DNA from: Sphingobacteriales bacterium
Lineage (GTDB): Bacteria > Bacteroidota > Bacteroidia > UKL13-3
Reading direction: 5' to 3'
Assembly (NCBI GenBank): GCA_021298155.1
Contig: JAJTEN010000024.1
Span: 1-36,510 of the forward strand
DNA: 36,510 nucleotides
A program made the translations under genes and the position numbers. The notes under the pieces are model-generated. The model saw only the letters and a program-made list of their open reading frames with translations. It was not told where the DNA came from and ran no database searches. Position 1 is the stretch's first letter, and the number at the start of each line of letters is the position of its first letter. This document shows positions 35,520 through 36,510 of the stretch, in pieces.

Positions 35520-36510
35520 TTATTTAATTTTTAGAAAACCAATTCCTGCATTATCTTTTTTACGAAAACCTAGCTCTTCTTCAATATAACTTAAGAGTAA
35601 TTCAATATTCGAATTGTCTAAATTAAACAAAAGTGAATCAACCAACAACTTACGTTTTATATTCTGAATTTGAGATCCGCTTAATTCATAATCTGAGGCA
35701 ATAATCTTGACCCAATCATCAGGCCATTTAGGAAATAAATCCTGAATGATTTTAACTCGTGTAGCTGAATCAGGTAACTCAAATGCTTTTTTATAAAATA
35801 TACGTCGATCAAATGCATCATCCAAATTATTGATATAATTTGTTGTTGCCATAAAAATGCCTTCAAAATCTTCTAAATATTGCAACAAAATATTCTGCAT
35901 GGAATTCAACATTTGGTCGGATGATGATTCAATTCCTCTGCGTTTATTTAAAATTGCATCGGCTTCATTAAAAAACAAAATTGGCGCTGTATCACAAATC
36001 TTTAAAGCGTCAGAATATTCTTTAAATACCCGTTTAATATTTTTTTCTGACTCACCTACCCACATACTTTTTATAGCAGAAATATCCACCATCAATAAGA
36101 AACGATTGTGTTGTTTTGCAATTTGTTTAACCAATTCTGTTTTTCCAGTTCCGGATAAGCCATAAAACAATATAGTTATTGCCTCTTTCATTTTATGTGA
36201 CTTAAACCTTGCAGCCATTAATTCATATTTTTCAGGCGATAACATCTCAATTATTTTAGTGATATCATGTTGTTGCTTATCATTAAAATATAAATTTTTA
36301 AATTCAATGTCATCAGGTTTAATCAATTGACAAAACTTATGTTTTACTTTTCTATGTTCTACTTTGGTACAACTTTTAGCAAGTAAATCAAGCATTTTTT
36401 CACCATAAGTTATGCAGCTAAAATCAGCCATTTCAGGATTGACAAAACTAATGTAATTATCAATAAACAAGGAACTTCTGTCGTTTTTTATAAGTTGTTT
36501 TATGCTATAT
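35520..36510 (-). CDS. AAA+ family ATPase (5' end cut by the window)
   Basis: At least 330 residues. The first ATG-like reading begins at a TTG near 36470, but the frame stays open to the window edge, giving an N-terminal segment (YSIKQLIKNDRSS) before it. The gene therefore continues off the right end. The AAA+ core shows Walker A GLSGTGKTE, followed by WVGESEKNIKRVFKEY. Walker B is ILFFNEADAIL (the first acidic residue is Asn and the catalytic Glu is kept), sensor-1 is ATTN and the arginine-finger region is DDAFDRRIFYKK. Domain order resembles FtsH/Cdc48-type unfoldase modules. The partner and substrate are unknown. It precedes the hypothetical protein by 1 base. Confidence 0.85.
   Translation of the reverse strand, partial: YSIKQLIKNDRSSLFIDNYISFVNPEMADFSCITYGEKMLDLLAKSCTKVEHRKVKHKFCQLIKPDDIEFKNLYFNDKQQHDITKIIEMLSPEKYELMAARFKSHKMKEAITILFYGLSGTGKTELVKQIAKQHNRFLLMVDISAIKSMWVGESEKNIKRVFKEYSDALKICDTAPILFFNEADAILNKRRGIESSSDQMLNSMQNILLQYLEDFEGIFMATTNYINNLDDAFDRRIFYKKAFELPDSATRVKIIQDLFPKWPDDWVKIIASDYELSGSQIQNIKRKLLVDSLLFNLDNSNIELLLSYIEEELGFRKKDNAGIGFLKIK

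Overview
The window is a low-GC chromosomal segment from a member of the phylum Bacteroidota. Several independent signs agree. Two proteins end in type IX secretion (T9SS) type A sorting domains. One protein carries a FISUMP (Fibrobacter succinogenes major paralogous) domain and another a DUF2490 domain. One short protein has a PID-CTERM-like tail. Promoters match the Bacteroidota -7 element TAnnTTTG, and classical Shine-Dalgarno sequences are largely absent. I cannot place it below phylum level. A mixture resembling Chitinophagia or Sphingobacteriia is likely, but that is inference.

Layout. 1-1533 encodes a GNAT/carbon-nitrogen hydrolase fusion. 1579-5595 is a minus-strand cluster: GT4 glycosyltransferase, CCA-adding-type tRNA nucleotidyltransferase, a pRiA4b ORF-3-like acidic protein and a DnaQ-like exonuclease. 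A divergent region then leads into a plus-strand redox/sulfur operon (5693-8257): ArsR regulator, DUF6132 membrane protein, thioredoxin, rhodanese and OsmC, followed by a DUF2490 outer-membrane-type protein. A bidirectional terminator separates this from tRNA-Asp (minus strand, with a good promoter). Next come accA, a secreted VWA-like/leucine-rich-repeat protein and a 2564-residue beta-helical T9SS substrate (11981-19675).

19682-25685 holds an ABC exporter, an NFACT/RqcH-like protein coupled to a PhnP-like metallo-beta-lactamase-fold hydrolase, a Spy/CpxP-like small protein and a TlpA-type thioredoxin with a DUF4369-like N-terminus. 25732-29561 is a minus-strand surface-protein operon: T9SS adhesin-like protein, then PID-CTERM-like miniprotein, then FISUMP protein, then terminator. 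Its 420-base upstream region carries three copies of a CCCAAA-centred direct repeat. The right part holds selO, ligA and mnmE on the plus strand, then a minus-strand pair (AAA+ ATPase plus unknown protein) that runs off the right edge.

The points most worth a second look are as follows. (1) mnmE appears to have lost about 40 internal codons in frame from the folate-binding N-terminal domain. (2) The RqcH-like protein has Asn-Arg where RqcH has its Asp-Arg motif. (3) The ArsR operon has an ArsR-type inverted repeat overlapping a -7 element. (4) The T9SS/PID/FISUMP operon is preceded by regularly spaced repeats. (5) The AAA+/unknown pair lies at the edge. Most of the rest is ordinary housekeeping and surface-protein content. 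I did not find a convincing new defence system or mobile element.
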